This document shows, in pieces, positions 14,090-23,464 of a stretch of 24,200 bases of DNA (position 1 is the stretch's first letter; every line of letters begins with the position of its first letter). This DNA is from a virus. The DNA lies in the IMG/VR virus record IMGVR_UViG_3300042923_000193, positions 1 through 24,200 of that record. One strand, 5' to 3'. Both the position numbers and the translations under genes were made by a program. The notes under the pieces were generated by a model that was given only the letters and a program-made list of their open reading frames with translations, searched no databases and was not told where the DNA came from.

Positions 14090-14332
14090 ATGAAATACTT
14101 AGGAGAACCTTTTTTAACAATAATAGACTATGAAAGAAGCAAGAAAGTGTTTCAATTTGATGATAAAGGCGAATTCATAACTGAAGATAAAAGCTTGATA
14201 GAATGGATGAAAAAATATAAAAGTTTTATTAAGACAGAAAAGGAAACTTTTAAATGTAAGAAATGTGGAAATGTTTTTGAAAATAAAGGGCTTCTTTTAT
14301 CTCATTATCGAGAGCATAAAAAGGGGGTTTAA
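14090..14332 (+). CDS. Small head-region protein with a C2H2 zinc finger
   Basis: This 80-aa protein has two parts. Residues 1-48 carry the pattern FQFDDKGEFITEDKSLIEWMK, resembling small head-to-tail proteins of Firmicutes phages. Residues about 53-77 form a textbook C-X2-C-X12-H-X3-H zinc finger (CKKCGNVF...LLSHYREH). It is unusual to see a eukaryote-like finger in a virion-module protein, but such fingers occur in phages and archaeal viruses. It may bind DNA or a partner protein. The start is ATG 14090 with AGGAG upstream. The gene ends 1 base before the next start, inside its ribosome site (AAGGGGG). Confidence 0.7.
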   Translation: MKYLGEPFLTIIDYERSKKVFQFDDKGEFITEDKSLIEWMKKYKSFIKTEKETFKCKKCGNVFENKGLLLSHYREHKKGV

Positions 14333-14333
14333 A

Positions 14334-14924
14334 ATGAATTTAGCTAGATTAGAAGAAAAGATAATACAATTAATTAATCAATATTCAATTAATGGTAATT
14401 TAGTTGATAATACTAGAAATGCTGATTACCTATTAAGGATAAGAAATTTAATAGATACATGTCAAAAAGAATTGGCTAATGAATTTCCAATAGTTAAAGA
14501 ATATACATGGACACATGTCCCTGTTGCCAATCCAACAGATTTTTCAGAACAGGCTTTACCTAATAAATTTGAAAAGCTAATAAGTTTTAATTTAAAAAAA
14601 TATCCTTATTTTGAATCGATAGATTATAAAATTGATGGAGAAAATATTTTATTTAGCCCATTTTTAAATGGAGAATTAATTTTAAAATATCAAAAAATGC
14701 CTGATGATATTTTGCCAAATGCAGATGAAGAAATAGAGTTAGAAATAGGGATAAAATATCAAGAATTAATACCTTATTATGTTGCTGGATGGGTATATAT
14801 AGAAGATAACGCAACCATAGCAACAATGTTATTAAATTCTTATGAAACAAAGAAAAGTAAGCTTATTTATGTTAATCCTGTATCTTCTATACCTATTCAA
14901 GATGTGTATAGAGATTGCTTATAA
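14334..14924 (+). CDS. Head-to-tail connector or adaptor protein
   Basis: The start ATG 14334 is preferred because AAGGGGG lies 9 bases upstream; earlier in-frame starts lie inside the zinc-finger gene. The 196-aa protein opens with helices (EEKIIQLINQYSING), has a DxYLLRIRNLIDTCQKEL-like helix, and continues with beta-rich sequence that includes LILKYQKMP and ends near YETKKSKLIYVNP. Such helical-beta adaptors (gp4-like in P22, or gp6-like) bind the portal ring after packaging. It follows coat genes and precedes the tailspike, in the expected order. No enzymatic motif, including a murein-hydrolase one, is visible. Confidence 0.65.
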   Translation: MNLARLEEKIIQLINQYSINGNLVDNTRNADYLLRIRNLIDTCQKELANEFPIVKEYTWTHVPVANPTDFSEQALPNKFEKLISFNLKKYPYFESIDYKIDGENILFSPFLNGELILKYQKMPDDILPNADEEIELEIGIKYQELIPYYVAGWVYIEDNATIATMLLNSYETKKSKLIYVNPVSSIPIQDVYRDCL

Positions 14925-14936
14925 GGAGGGATTTAA

Positions 14937-16538
14937 ATGTCATATTCACCAACAGTGTGGCAAAATCTAGGAGCACCAGCTATAAATGCAACCAATTTAA
15001 ATAAAATAGAACAAGGAATTAAAGCTAATAGTGATGCTATAGAGGCACAAAATGAGAATATAACCAATACTACAAATATAGCTAATGATGCAAAAAATTT
15101 AGCTATATCAAATGATGCAAGAATAGATAATCTTATACTTAATAGTGGAAGTGGGACCAAGGATTCTGAATTAGTTGATCTAAGATATGATTCTGCAAAT
15201 GATATTTTATATAATTCAGCTGGTGAAAGAGTTAATAAGATTAATCTATGTTTGAAAGAAATTCAAAATGATGTAAATTCTATATCCTTTTTCCCTAGAT
15301 TTGATGGTGAAACAGATGATTATCAAAGGATATTGAGAACTATAAACAATACATCTAGCGGAGGAGTTATAAAAATTCCAAAGGGAACCTATGACTTGAA
15401 TGGTAATGATATTGTAATTTCAAAAAAGCTAACATTAATAGGAGATGGTGTAGATAATACAATATTAAGCGGTGGTAGCATTCAGATTCAAAGTAGTAGC
15501 GTAGAGATTAAAGATTTGTCAGTTTTAGCACTATCAAAGCAGAATGCGTTCCAATGCAATAGTGGAGCATTTGAAAATATAAGATTGATAAGATGTAAAG
15601 GTTCAGCTATAAGCCACAGTTTTTTATTTGAAAGCTATTATGGTACAGTGCAAAACATAATTTGTGAAGATTGTATCTCTATTGATTCTATACATGGGTT
15701 TATATCAAAAGCTTACGATATAACATTCAAAAATTGTAAAGCTATTAATCATGTTAGCGGTTTTGGGTTTGGATTAATAACTGACAATATAATTGGAGCT
15801 TCAAATATTGCTTATTGTAGTTATAGTAGAGTCCTCAACTGTGAGGCTTATAATTGTAGTAGTGGAGTACGTTCTTATTGCAGAGACAAATACAATGCAA
15901 CTTCTACATTAAAATGCAATAATAATATTATAGATGGTTTCAAATCTATACTGTGTAATACTCCTATATCGATAGGTGAAGATTCTATTCCTGCTGATTA
16001 TTTAGCAATAATGAGAATAGAATATTTTAAAATACTAAATGTCTCAGATGAACAAACCCCTTCTTCAAATCCTGGAATAATTTTAAGAAAAACATATAGA
16101 TGCATAATTGATAATTGCACTATAACAAATGGACTATCTCAGACAGCAAATGCGATTGACAATATAATAGGAAACGTTATTTCTTCTACAAGTTATCCTA
16201 ATACTGCTGTTATTCCATTGATTGGAAACACTTCTGTTAATACATCATTAAATACAAGTATAGAAATAGTAATGCAAAGCGGTACTTCTTCAAGTGATAT
16301 TGTAACATTAACTGGAACACCAAGAGATGGGAATATAGTAACGGTTTTAGTAAGACATGGTGGATTTAATAGTTTTGGTGGGTTTGATACAACTAACACA
16401 ATAATAGATACCTCAAAATTTACAATAATTAAAACATCATATACATTTAATCATGGACAAATAACTCAATGGATGTGGTTAAGGGGCGTAAATAAATGGT
16501 TGTGTATTTATGCTAGTCCAGATATTGTACTAAGTTAA
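14937..16538 (+). CDS. Tailspike or tail-fibre protein with right-handed beta-helix
   Basis: This 533-aa protein has an N-terminal virion-attachment part (SYSPTVWQNLGAPAINATNL) and a helical, probably trimeric coiled-coil stretch (about 22-66). From about 140 to 430 it has repeats of short beta strands with Asn/Ile ladders, beginning GGVIKIPKGTYDLNG. This is the pectate-lyase-like beta-helix of tailspikes, which bind and often cut surface polysaccharides. The C-terminal 100 residues (from IVMQSGTSSSDIVTLTG) are beta-rich, perhaps a trimerisation domain. No certain catalytic pair was identified. The start is ATG 14937 with AAGGAGG. Adsorption specificity is inferred from architecture. Confidence 0.8.
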   Translation: MSYSPTVWQNLGAPAINATNLNKIEQGIKANSDAIEAQNENITNTTNIANDAKNLAISNDARIDNLILNSGSGTKDSELVDLRYDSANDILYNSAGERVNKINLCLKEIQNDVNSISFFPRFDGETDDYQRILRTINNTSSGGVIKIPKGTYDLNGNDIVISKKLTLIGDGVDNTILSGGSIQIQSSSVEIKDLSVLALSKQNAFQCNSGAFENIRLIRCKGSAISHSFLFESYYGTVQNIICEDCISIDSIHGFISKAYDITFKNCKAINHVSGFGFGLITDNIIGASNIAYCSYSRVLNCEAYNCSSGVRSYCRDKYNATSTLKCNNNIIDGFKSILCNTPISIGEDSIPADYLAIMRIEYFKILNVSDEQTPSSNPGIILRKTYRCIIDNCTITNGLSQTANAIDNIIGNVISSTSYPNTAVIPLIGNTSVNTSLNTSIEIVMQSGTSSSDIVTLTGTPRDGNIVTVLVRHGGFNSFGGFDTTNTIIDTSKFTIIKTSYTFNHGQITQWMWLRGVNKWLCIYASPDIVLS

Positions 16539-16560
16539 TAATTAAGTTTAATGCTAACTT

Positions 16561-16590
16561 AGAGGGTAGAAATACTCTCTTTTTATTTTA
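16561..16590 (+). terminator. Intrinsic terminator after the tailspike gene
   Basis: AGAGGGTA (16561-16568), loop GAAA, TACTCTCT (16573-16580), 8 bp with one G-U pair, followed by TTTTATTTTA. The U-run is good. Confidence 0.8.
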
Positions 16591-16608
16591 TTAAATAGGA
16601 GGTGGAAT

Positions 16609-18501
16609 ATGTTTAAAGTTCCAAACCCACCTAACACACCTGAAATTAGATATGGTTCTGATGGAAAGTATTCCTTAAATGGTGGAATAAATCTATGGAG
16701 ACAGGAAACATCAATGTCTATGAATCAGGCAAGTAATATATTAAATCTAAATGCTGATGATAGGGGAACGTTAAGTAAAAGAAAAGGTCAAGTAATACTG
16801 AATGAAATATATCCATCTGATGATTTATTCCCTTCTGACAGCTTATATCCAAGTCAAGGCTTAGGTAGTGGCGGATGCGTTGCTATAGTTTATAAAGGTA
16901 AGATAATAGTTCAATGGAGTACATTTTTATACTCGTTTAATTTAGATGGTTCTAATCCTACAGAAATATATTCAGGATTAACAAATGCCAAAGCTTTCTT
17001 TGTTATATTTCAAGGTATTTTATACATGTTAAATGGTAATGAATATATTCAGTATGATGGATCAACGGTGCAACCAGTACAACCTTATATTCCAGTAGTA
17101 ACACAAGGCAGAAAAAATGATGGTTCTGTATCAACTTTATTTGAGCCTTTGAATTTATTAACTGGTGGTTTTACTGATATGTTTTCCCCATTAGGAACTG
17201 AAACTGTATTCAAACTATCTTTTGATGGATTAGATTTAACTACAGTTACAGCTAATAACGGGACAACTGAAGGAGCTGGATTCACCGTAAATAGAACTAC
17301 TGGTGAAGTAACTTTTAGTGTTGCTCCAGCTGCTGGAACTAATACATTGAAAATAACAGCTTACAAAACTAATCCTAATGATGCACTACAAATTAAAAAT
17401 TGCACTACAGCAATTGAGTTTTCATCAAGATTATTTATAACGGGCAATCCTAATTATCCTAATCGTTTATGGAAAACAGGATTAACAAGTGAACAATTAA
17501 CTATAGAAGCAAATTATTTCCCAGCTAGTGGACTAAGTTCGTTTGATTCTGTAACTTCTAGTGATGAACCTATGACAGCTTTTGTAAAGAAATATGATAA
17601 ATTGATTTATTTAAAAACTAAATCTACACATATAACTTATAACCAAACTCAAAGTGATGGTACAAGTGGTTTTCCTATAACTCCTATAAATGAGACAATC
17701 GGGTGTGATATGCCTGGAAGTATACAGCTGGTCGATAATATGCCTGTATTTTTCAATTCTCAAAATGGAGGCTATGCTATTGTTTCAACAACTGTATTAG
17801 GAGAGAATGAGCTAAAAGATTTATCTTTGCTTATTAATGGAGGAATTAGACAAGGATTGTTACAAGAGAGTGATGTTGATCTTAGAAGTTGTAGTTCATT
17901 TGATGATGGGGAAAAATATTATCTATGTATGCCTAACAGTGGACGTGTCTATGTTTGGGATTACTCATTAGGATATAACTTAAATAATCCAGAAACACTA
18001 CACTGGTTTATATATGACAATATATACGCAAATAACTTCTTTATAGTTAATAATGAACTTCATTATGCATCTAGTAAATTCGGGGTATTAGTTAAGTTTA
18101 CAGATGTAGCTAATGATTTCGGAAGACCTATAAATTCGCTATGGAAAACTAAACTAATGGATTTTGGAATTGCCGAATACTACAAAAATATTGTAGACAT
18201 ATGGTTAACAACAAGAGCCAATTCAAGTTCAAGTATATATATAAATTATTATGATGATAATGGTGATACAACGGCAGTAACAACAATTCCTAGTAGCAAC
18301 ATGAAAACTTTTAAATGGTCAACATGGAATTGGGCTAATTTTACTTGGAAATCACAAAAATTCCCTCCAACATTAAGATTTAAACCAGGGATAAAAAATG
18401 TTAGATATTTTCAAATAGAAATTTCAAATAATAATGTTGATGAAAATTTATCCATTATAGCTTTAGTTATTAAATGGATATCAACAAGAAAGGTAAGGTG
18501 A
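16609..18501 (+). CDS. P22 gp10-like tail hub (phage stabilisation) protein
   Basis: This 630-aa protein is beta-rich with many aromatic residues, as in tail-hub proteins of short-tailed phages (P22 gp10, and gp12-like tubular proteins of T7 relatives). The N-terminus SLNGGINLWRQETSM and QASNILNLNADDRGTL match the opening seen in this group. Residues about 68-84 repeat the short motif D-L-F/Y-P-S. The C-terminal third has strands (YKNIVDIWLTTRA, FQIEISNN) typical of a closing domain. It would plug and extend the portal-adaptor channel, bearing spikes. The start is ATG 16609 with AGGAGGTGG. The product is complete. Confidence 0.75.
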   Translation: MFKVPNPPNTPEIRYGSDGKYSLNGGINLWRQETSMSMNQASNILNLNADDRGTLSKRKGQVILNEIYPSDDLFPSDSLYPSQGLGSGGCVAIVYKGKIIVQWSTFLYSFNLDGSNPTEIYSGLTNAKAFFVIFQGILYMLNGNEYIQYDGSTVQPVQPYIPVVTQGRKNDGSVSTLFEPLNLLTGGFTDMFSPLGTETVFKLSFDGLDLTTVTANNGTTEGAGFTVNRTTGEVTFSVAPAAGTNTLKITAYKTNPNDALQIKNCTTAIEFSSRLFITGNPNYPNRLWKTGLTSEQLTIEANYFPASGLSSFDSVTSSDEPMTAFVKKYDKLIYLKTKSTHITYNQTQSDGTSGFPITPINETIGCDMPGSIQLVDNMPVFFNSQNGGYAIVSTTVLGENELKDLSLLINGGIRQGLLQESDVDLRSCSSFDDGEKYYLCMPNSGRVYVWDYSLGYNLNNPETLHWFIYDNIYANNFFIVNNELHYASSKFGVLVKFTDVANDFGRPINSLWKTKLMDFGIAEYYKNIVDIWLTTRANSSSSIYINYYDDNGDTTAVTTIPSSNMKTFKWSTWNWANFTWKSQKFPPTLRFKPGIKNVRYFQIEISNNNVDENLSIIALVIKWISTRKVR

Positions 18502-18505
18502 TTTT

Positions 18506-18946
18506 ATGAGTTTTGTGTTTGATCCTTCTACTGGTTTATTAGATACTACAAGATTTCCAGATGAAGATCCTTTAATAAGACAACACTTACAAGAACTTTT
18601 GCAACAAATACCTGATTATGTAGATTCTATATTTACATTTCTAGCATCACCAGATGGTTGGGTTAAAAATTCTATAACAGGTATTATAGAGCAATGGGGT
18701 ACAGTTACGGTTCCTAATTTAACTTCATTTGCCCAACAGTATGTAGATATTCCTTTTCCCACAGATTTTACAACTATATATCAATTCACATGCGATATAT
18801 ATGCTGAAGATACGAATTCAAACGTTATTCCAATATCAAAAGGTGGATTAGTTTTAAGCATAGATAAAGCTACTTTTAGAATGCAAAATACAGGCGCTAC
18901 AACTACAACAAGTATAAAAGTTGTATGGAGAGCAAAAGGCAAGTAA
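18506..18946 (+). CDS. Tail-tip or receptor-binding protein, gp53-like C-terminus
   Basis: This 146-aa protein has a helical N-terminus (LIRQHLQELLQQIPDYVDSIF), probably attaching to the hub. Its C-terminal beta domain contains WVKNSITGIIEQWGTVTVP and QQYVDIPFPTDF, ending VVWRAKGK. That G-x-x-KN...TGIIQWG layout is the one shared by many tail-fibre tips (gp53-like C-terminal domain). It starts at ATG 18506, 4 bases after the hub gene, with AAGGTGA upstream. It may be a small second adhesin besides the tailspike. Alternatively it could be a structural cap on the hub. Confidence 0.65.
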   Translation: MSFVFDPSTGLLDTTRFPDEDPLIRQHLQELLQQIPDYVDSIFTFLASPDGWVKNSITGIIEQWGTVTVPNLTSFAQQYVDIPFPTDFTTIYQFTCDIYAEDTNSNVIPISKGGLVLSIDKATFRMQNTGATTTTSIKVVWRAKGK

Positions 18947-18958
18947 GGAGGAATTGGC

Positions 18959-19915
18959 GTGGCTTACGAAGATATTTATTCAAGATATAATAATCTCTTT
19001 AATGCTCAAAATAACTCTTTAGCACAAAAAAGAGATTCAACGATACAACAATATCAAAATCAACAAAAAGAATTAGAAAATCAGTATACTGACTTGGCAA
19101 ATAGTTTAGCGGCTAAAGAAACAAGCACAAAAGGTCAATATGAAAATTTATACAAAGGACTAGACCAAAAAAATGTTGAAGCAAAAGATAAAAATTATAC
19201 AGATAGAAATAATGTAGATGTTACAGTAAACCAGAATAGAAATAGAGTCCAAGAACTTATGGCTAAGAATGGATGGCTAGGTGGCGGAGCTAATTTACAA
19301 GCTCAATTATCAGCTAATAATGATAGACTAACTGGTTTTGGTAATGCTGATACAAACTTAAATCAAACTTTAAATACAATTCTTCAAAATAGAAATACCT
19401 ACCAAGCAGATGAACAAAATGCTCTTAATGAAATAGGGAATCAAAGAACTTCTAATGATAGAGAAAGATTAACCAAACTTCAAAACATAATTGATGCTAT
19501 AAATTCAGCTAATTCTAATTACAATGCTGATAGTCAAGCTTTAAGAGCTAATTTAGATGCACAATCCATGGCAGAAATTGCACAAAGGGAAGAAGCTGAT
19601 AGAGCATATCAAAGACAAGTAGCATTAGCTAGTAGATCAGGTTCAAGTGGAAGTAGTTCTTCAAGCAACACAACATCCGGGATTCGTTCTATTACATCAG
19701 GAGATATAGACGGAATAGTAAATAGCACAACTAACACAGCTGATAAAAGAGCAGGATTATATGCATTATTAAAAGATTTAGAAGGACTAAAGGGTGAACA
19801 AGCTACCTTGTTAAGAAATTATACGCAAAAAGCATTAGAACGAATTAGATGGGATACTGAAGATACAGGAGTTAACAACTCTAGTAGAAGGATATCTGGT
19901 AACGCAGTTTATTAG
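18959..19915 (+). CDS. Coiled-coil, Gln/Asn-rich protein, probable ejection protein
   Basis: This 318-aa protein is dominated by long helices rich in Gln, Asn, Ala and Glu (for example QQYQNQQKELENQY), with a glycine-containing break (MAKNGWLGGGANLQ, about 101-114). A Ser/Gly linker (SGSSGSSSSSN, near 224-234) precedes a small helical C-terminal domain. It has no membrane segment. It precedes the 1177-aa protein, in the place where podoviruses keep internal proteins that enter the host with DNA (like P22 gp7/gp20/gp16). The start is GTG 18959 after AAGGAGG. No sequence homology can be claimed; a tail-shaft or chaperone role is the alternative. Confidence 0.55.
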   Translation: MAYEDIYSRYNNLFNAQNNSLAQKRDSTIQQYQNQQKELENQYTDLANSLAAKETSTKGQYENLYKGLDQKNVEAKDKNYTDRNNVDVTVNQNRNRVQELMAKNGWLGGGANLQAQLSANNDRLTGFGNADTNLNQTLNTILQNRNTYQADEQNALNEIGNQRTSNDRERLTKLQNIIDAINSANSNYNADSQALRANLDAQSMAEIAQREEADRAYQRQVALASRSGSSGSSSSSNTTSGIRSITSGDIDGIVNSTTNTADKRAGLYALLKDLEGLKGEQATLLRNYTQKALERIRWDTEDTGVNNSSRRISGNAVY

Positions 19916-19926
19916 GAGGGGTATTT

Positions 19927-22900
19927 ATGAATCCGGCATTAAAAAAGTATTTTGGCGATTCTTTAGATCCGCAATTAACAAAAGAACAAAAAGCATTGAC
20001 AGTTTCAGTTAATACGCCAAGTGGTGTCAACCCTATACTATCTAAATATGGGATATCATCAAAACCATATGAAAAACCAGTTACAAGCGCTAATAATTCT
20101 GAAAGCATATTCATTGATTCCCCTTTAATAAATGCAAGAACAAATTATATAAATCAAAGAACTCAAGAACTCCAAAAAGAATATGCTCCTTTAAAAAATG
20201 ATAAACTATTTGGATTAATTAAAGGTAAATCAGATGAAGAAATAAATCAAATAGTAAATAAAAACCTACAAGGTTATATAAATGCTTATGATAAAGAACA
20301 GGCTAACAAAAACAAGACAATTCCTACTAATTCATCAGATTATAAAGAGTTTTATAAAAATGACGTGTTAGGAGATAGTAATTTACCAGGATTTATTAAA
20401 GATTTTGCGGCTAACGTAGGCTTATTAAATACTAAACTGCAAAAGAACCCTTTAACAGGAAGATATATTCAAGTTATGAACCAGAATAGTGGACAGAATG
20501 TTACGGATGATTTAGGAAATGTAGTAGAAGCTCCTACAACAGGTAATAGGATACTTGATACACTAATAGATATACCTGCTAATATAGGTGCTAACGTAGT
20601 AGGAAATCAAGCAATAGGAGCAGGAGATTTTTATAATAAAACTGGTAAGGTTGCAGATAATTTAATCAATAGAACTGGATTACAAAATCCATTACTAAAA
20701 GCAGCTGCTAGAGGTGGGGCAGAAAATGCACTCCAAGAGGGGTTAATGTCAGTTGGACAAGGTGATAATTTAAGAGATATCGCTAAAAATACTTTAGTTG
20801 GAGGTCTTCAAGGAGCTGCTTTTGGTGGAGCTTTAGAAGCTGGAGGACGAGGATTAAATAGACTTAAAAATTCAGCAGTTACAAGTTCAAACACTATAGA
20901 AGATGGTATAAAAATGTCTCCAAAACTAAAACAAGTAGGAGACATTAACTATAATAATGCTGATATGCCTTTAAATAGCGCTATAGACAATTCTAAGCTT
21001 AAAGTTGTGAATAGTGATATAGAAAGACCTATTAACTCAATCGACGTTCCTATAAAGGCTGAGAGCCAACCATTGAATGTAAGTAATGCAAATGATTCTA
21101 TAAATATTCCTAAAAATAAAGCTAATTATCCAGAGGGTGAAAGTAGATGGAAAAGTACGGTTCAAAATGATAATAACACAGATCCAGAGTTGCAAAGATT
21201 ATTAGCTAAAACCAGTATGAAGTATGATATATCTAATAATAGAGACGTTCTAAATGTAGCTAAAAAGATGATAGATACCGATATTGATTCAGCTCTTAAA
21301 GTTGTAAAAGAAACTAAAGTGCCTACTCCTGAGACTAATGCAATGTCACAACTACTAATACAGAGACTTCAAAAAGATAAAAGATATAATGAAGCTATAG
21401 AATTAATAGAAGCTACTTCAAGAAATGCTACTACCCAAGGTCAAGCAATTCAAGCATTAAGTATGTGGGGAAGATTAACTCCAGAAGGTATGCTTCGTCA
21501 TGTACAAAGTACTTTCGATAAAGCTAATGTTGGGAATAGAAAAGCTAGAGTGGGTAATTTAGGAGATAAAATAGAAGGATTCCAAAATAAAGTTGGAAAA
21601 GAACTAAAATTAACGCCTGAGTTAGTAGATAAAATAACTAATGAAATGACAGATATATCTAAATTGGAAGATGGAAGTTACGGAAAATTGTTTAAAACAG
21701 CTTCTTTATTAGCGGATATAGATGAAATGATACCTAAATCAGTATCTCAAAAACTTTCTACAATACAAGCTATGGCGCAACTATTAAATCCAAAAACAGT
21801 TGGTAGAAATATTATAGGTAATACTTTATTTGGGCAAGGTCTAGAGAATGTATCGCAGACACTAGCTACTGGTTTAGATAAAGGTATAGGGGCATTTACA
21901 GGGAAAAGAACTACTACACTACCAAGTTTAAGTACTCAAGCTAAATCATTTAAAGAAGGATTGAGCCAAGGCATAAAAGAATCTCTGGCCGGAGTAAATA
22001 CAACTAATATAACTGGTAAATATGAACTAGGAAAACAGAATCGAACCTTTAATAGAAATACTAAATTAGGAAAACTTGAAACTGCTATGAATGTATCATT
22101 ACAAGCACCTGATAGGGCAGCATACAAGGCAGCTTATGACGATACATTGAGATCTATGACTAAAGCTAATAACGGACAAGTAAATGATGCTATGAAGGCT
22201 TATGCAGACTTTACTGCTAAATATAGAACATTCCAAGATGATAGCGAACTATCTAATACATTTAAGGGTTTAAAGTCAACATTAAATAAAGTAGGAATAG
22301 GTAAAAAGAGTTGGGATGGTACTAAAGAATTTGGATTAGGTGATTTAGTTTTGAAATATGCTAAAACCCCGGCCAATATATTAGATAGAGCATTAGATTA
22401 TTCTCCTATTATAGGAGTGGCAAAAGGTGTAGCTAGAGATGCTAGTAAAATAGGTACACAAAAAGCGTTAGTTGATGCTATGGGACGAAGTCTTACTGGA
22501 ACAGGAATTATGTTCCTAGGATATGAACTATCTAAGAATGGAGTGTTAACCTCAAAACCTGCAGATAATGTAAGTGAAGATAGATTTAATCGACAAATAG
22601 GACAAAATCCTTATTCAGTTAATATAAACGCTTTAAGTAGATGGGCTAATGGAGAATATACTAAACCACAACAAGGTGATAAATATGTTTCTTGGGATTG
22701 GGCTGCACCTACTTCACTGTTATTTGCAATGGGTGGAGATATTGCACAATCACAAAAAGAAGATAGTAGTTTATCAAGTTCATTAATACAAGGAATTACA
22801 ACTGGTTCAAACACATTGTTGGAACAGCCTTTATTCACTGGTGTCCAAAATCTTACTGCTTATGGAGATTTGTCTGAAGGTGTTTCAAACGCAGTTTTAG

Positions 22901-23460
22901 GGTTACCTTCAAGTTTTACTCCTACAGGATTGAAACAATTAGCACAATTGTTCGATAATACAGCAAGAAATACTTATGATCCTAGTAAAATAAAACAGGC
23001 GGGAAATCAAGTTATTGCCAAAACTCCTTTACTTTCAAAAACGCTTGAACCACAAATTACAACATTCGGAGAAGAAAGACAAAATTACAATTCCACTGGA
23101 TTAAAAAAAGGTTTTGATGTATTGCTAAATCCTGCACTAAATGGCACTTATTCTACAAATGAAACTACGCAGAAGATAAAAGATATTGCAGAAAGCACAG
23201 GAAGCAAAAAAGTATATCCTCCAGCTATTACTAGTAAAAAATTAATAGCACAAGGACAAAGTATCCAATTGACAGCACAAGAATTGAAAGAATACCAACA
23301 AAAAATAGGTCAGCAATATTTAAGTAGAGCTGGGAGTATAGTAAGTTCTGGAAAATCAGATCAAGATAAAGCTAAACAGCTTGAGGCATTGTTAACAGAT
23401 ATAAAAGATAAGGCTAAAGAAAATATCTTTAGAGGCCGTAATATAACACTTAAAAAATAA
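19927..23460 (+). CDS. Large internal (ejection) virion protein
   Basis: This is the longest gene, 1177 aa. The N-terminal 250 residues are helical and polar. Residues about 262-308 are Gly/Ala-rich with amphipathic helices (GGLQGAAFGGALEAGG), a possible membrane-active segment. A middle region has TSRNATTQGQAIQALSMW and RLTPEGMLRHV, then NPKTVGRNIIGNTLFG (about 620), motifs seen in giant phage internal proteins. A hydrophobic patch near 850-870 (SLTGTGIMFLGYEL) and a helical C-terminus complete it. With no tape-measure gene present, ejection through the short tail into the host is the likely role. No lytic transglycosylase motif was found. It starts at ATG 19927 with GGAGG. Confidence 0.65.
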   Translation: MNPALKKYFGDSLDPQLTKEQKALTVSVNTPSGVNPILSKYGISSKPYEKPVTSANNSESIFIDSPLINARTNYINQRTQELQKEYAPLKNDKLFGLIKGKSDEEINQIVNKNLQGYINAYDKEQANKNKTIPTNSSDYKEFYKNDVLGDSNLPGFIKDFAANVGLLNTKLQKNPLTGRYIQVMNQNSGQNVTDDLGNVVEAPTTGNRILDTLIDIPANIGANVVGNQAIGAGDFYNKTGKVADNLINRTGLQNPLLKAAARGGAENALQEGLMSVGQGDNLRDIAKNTLVGGLQGAAFGGALEAGGRGLNRLKNSAVTSSNTIEDGIKMSPKLKQVGDINYNNADMPLNSAIDNSKLKVVNSDIERPINSIDVPIKAESQPLNVSNANDSINIPKNKANYPEGESRWKSTVQNDNNTDPELQRLLAKTSMKYDISNNRDVLNVAKKMIDTDIDSALKVVKETKVPTPETNAMSQLLIQRLQKDKRYNEAIELIEATSRNATTQGQAIQALSMWGRLTPEGMLRHVQSTFDKANVGNRKARVGNLGDKIEGFQNKVGKELKLTPELVDKITNEMTDISKLEDGSYGKLFKTASLLADIDEMIPKSVSQKLSTIQAMAQLLNPKTVGRNIIGNTLFGQGLENVSQTLATGLDKGIGAFTGKRTTTLPSLSTQAKSFKEGLSQGIKESLAGVNTTNITGKYELGKQNRTFNRNTKLGKLETAMNVSLQAPDRAAYKAAYDDTLRSMTKANNGQVNDAMKAYADFTAKYRTFQDDSELSNTFKGLKSTLNKVGIGKKSWDGTKEFGLGDLVLKYAKTPANILDRALDYSPIIGVAKGVARDASKIGTQKALVDAMGRSLTGTGIMFLGYELSKNGVLTSKPADNVSEDRFNRQIGQNPYSVNINALSRWANGEYTKPQQGDKYVSWDWAAPTSLLFAMGGDIAQSQKEDSSLSSSLIQGITTGSNTLLEQPLFTGVQNLTAYGDLSEGVSNAVLGLPSSFTPTGLKQLAQLFDNTARNTYDPSKIKQAGNQVIAKTPLLSKTLEPQITTFGEERQNYNSTGLKKGFDVLLNPALNGTYSTNETTQKIKDIAESTGSKKVYPPAITSKKLIAQGQSIQLTAQELKEYQQKIGQQYLSRAGSIVSSGKSDQDKAKQLEALLTDIKDKAKENIFRGRNITLKK

Positions 23461-23464
23461 CTAA

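Noticed and set aside
14265-14333. An upstream extension of the connector gene to 14265.
   Set aside because: The extension lies inside the zinc-finger gene, and a strong ribosome site (AAGGGGG) fits ATG 14334.
15361-16200. A polysaccharide-degrading active site in the beta-helix protein.
   Set aside because: The repeats support the fold but no catalytic acidic residues could be assigned by eye.
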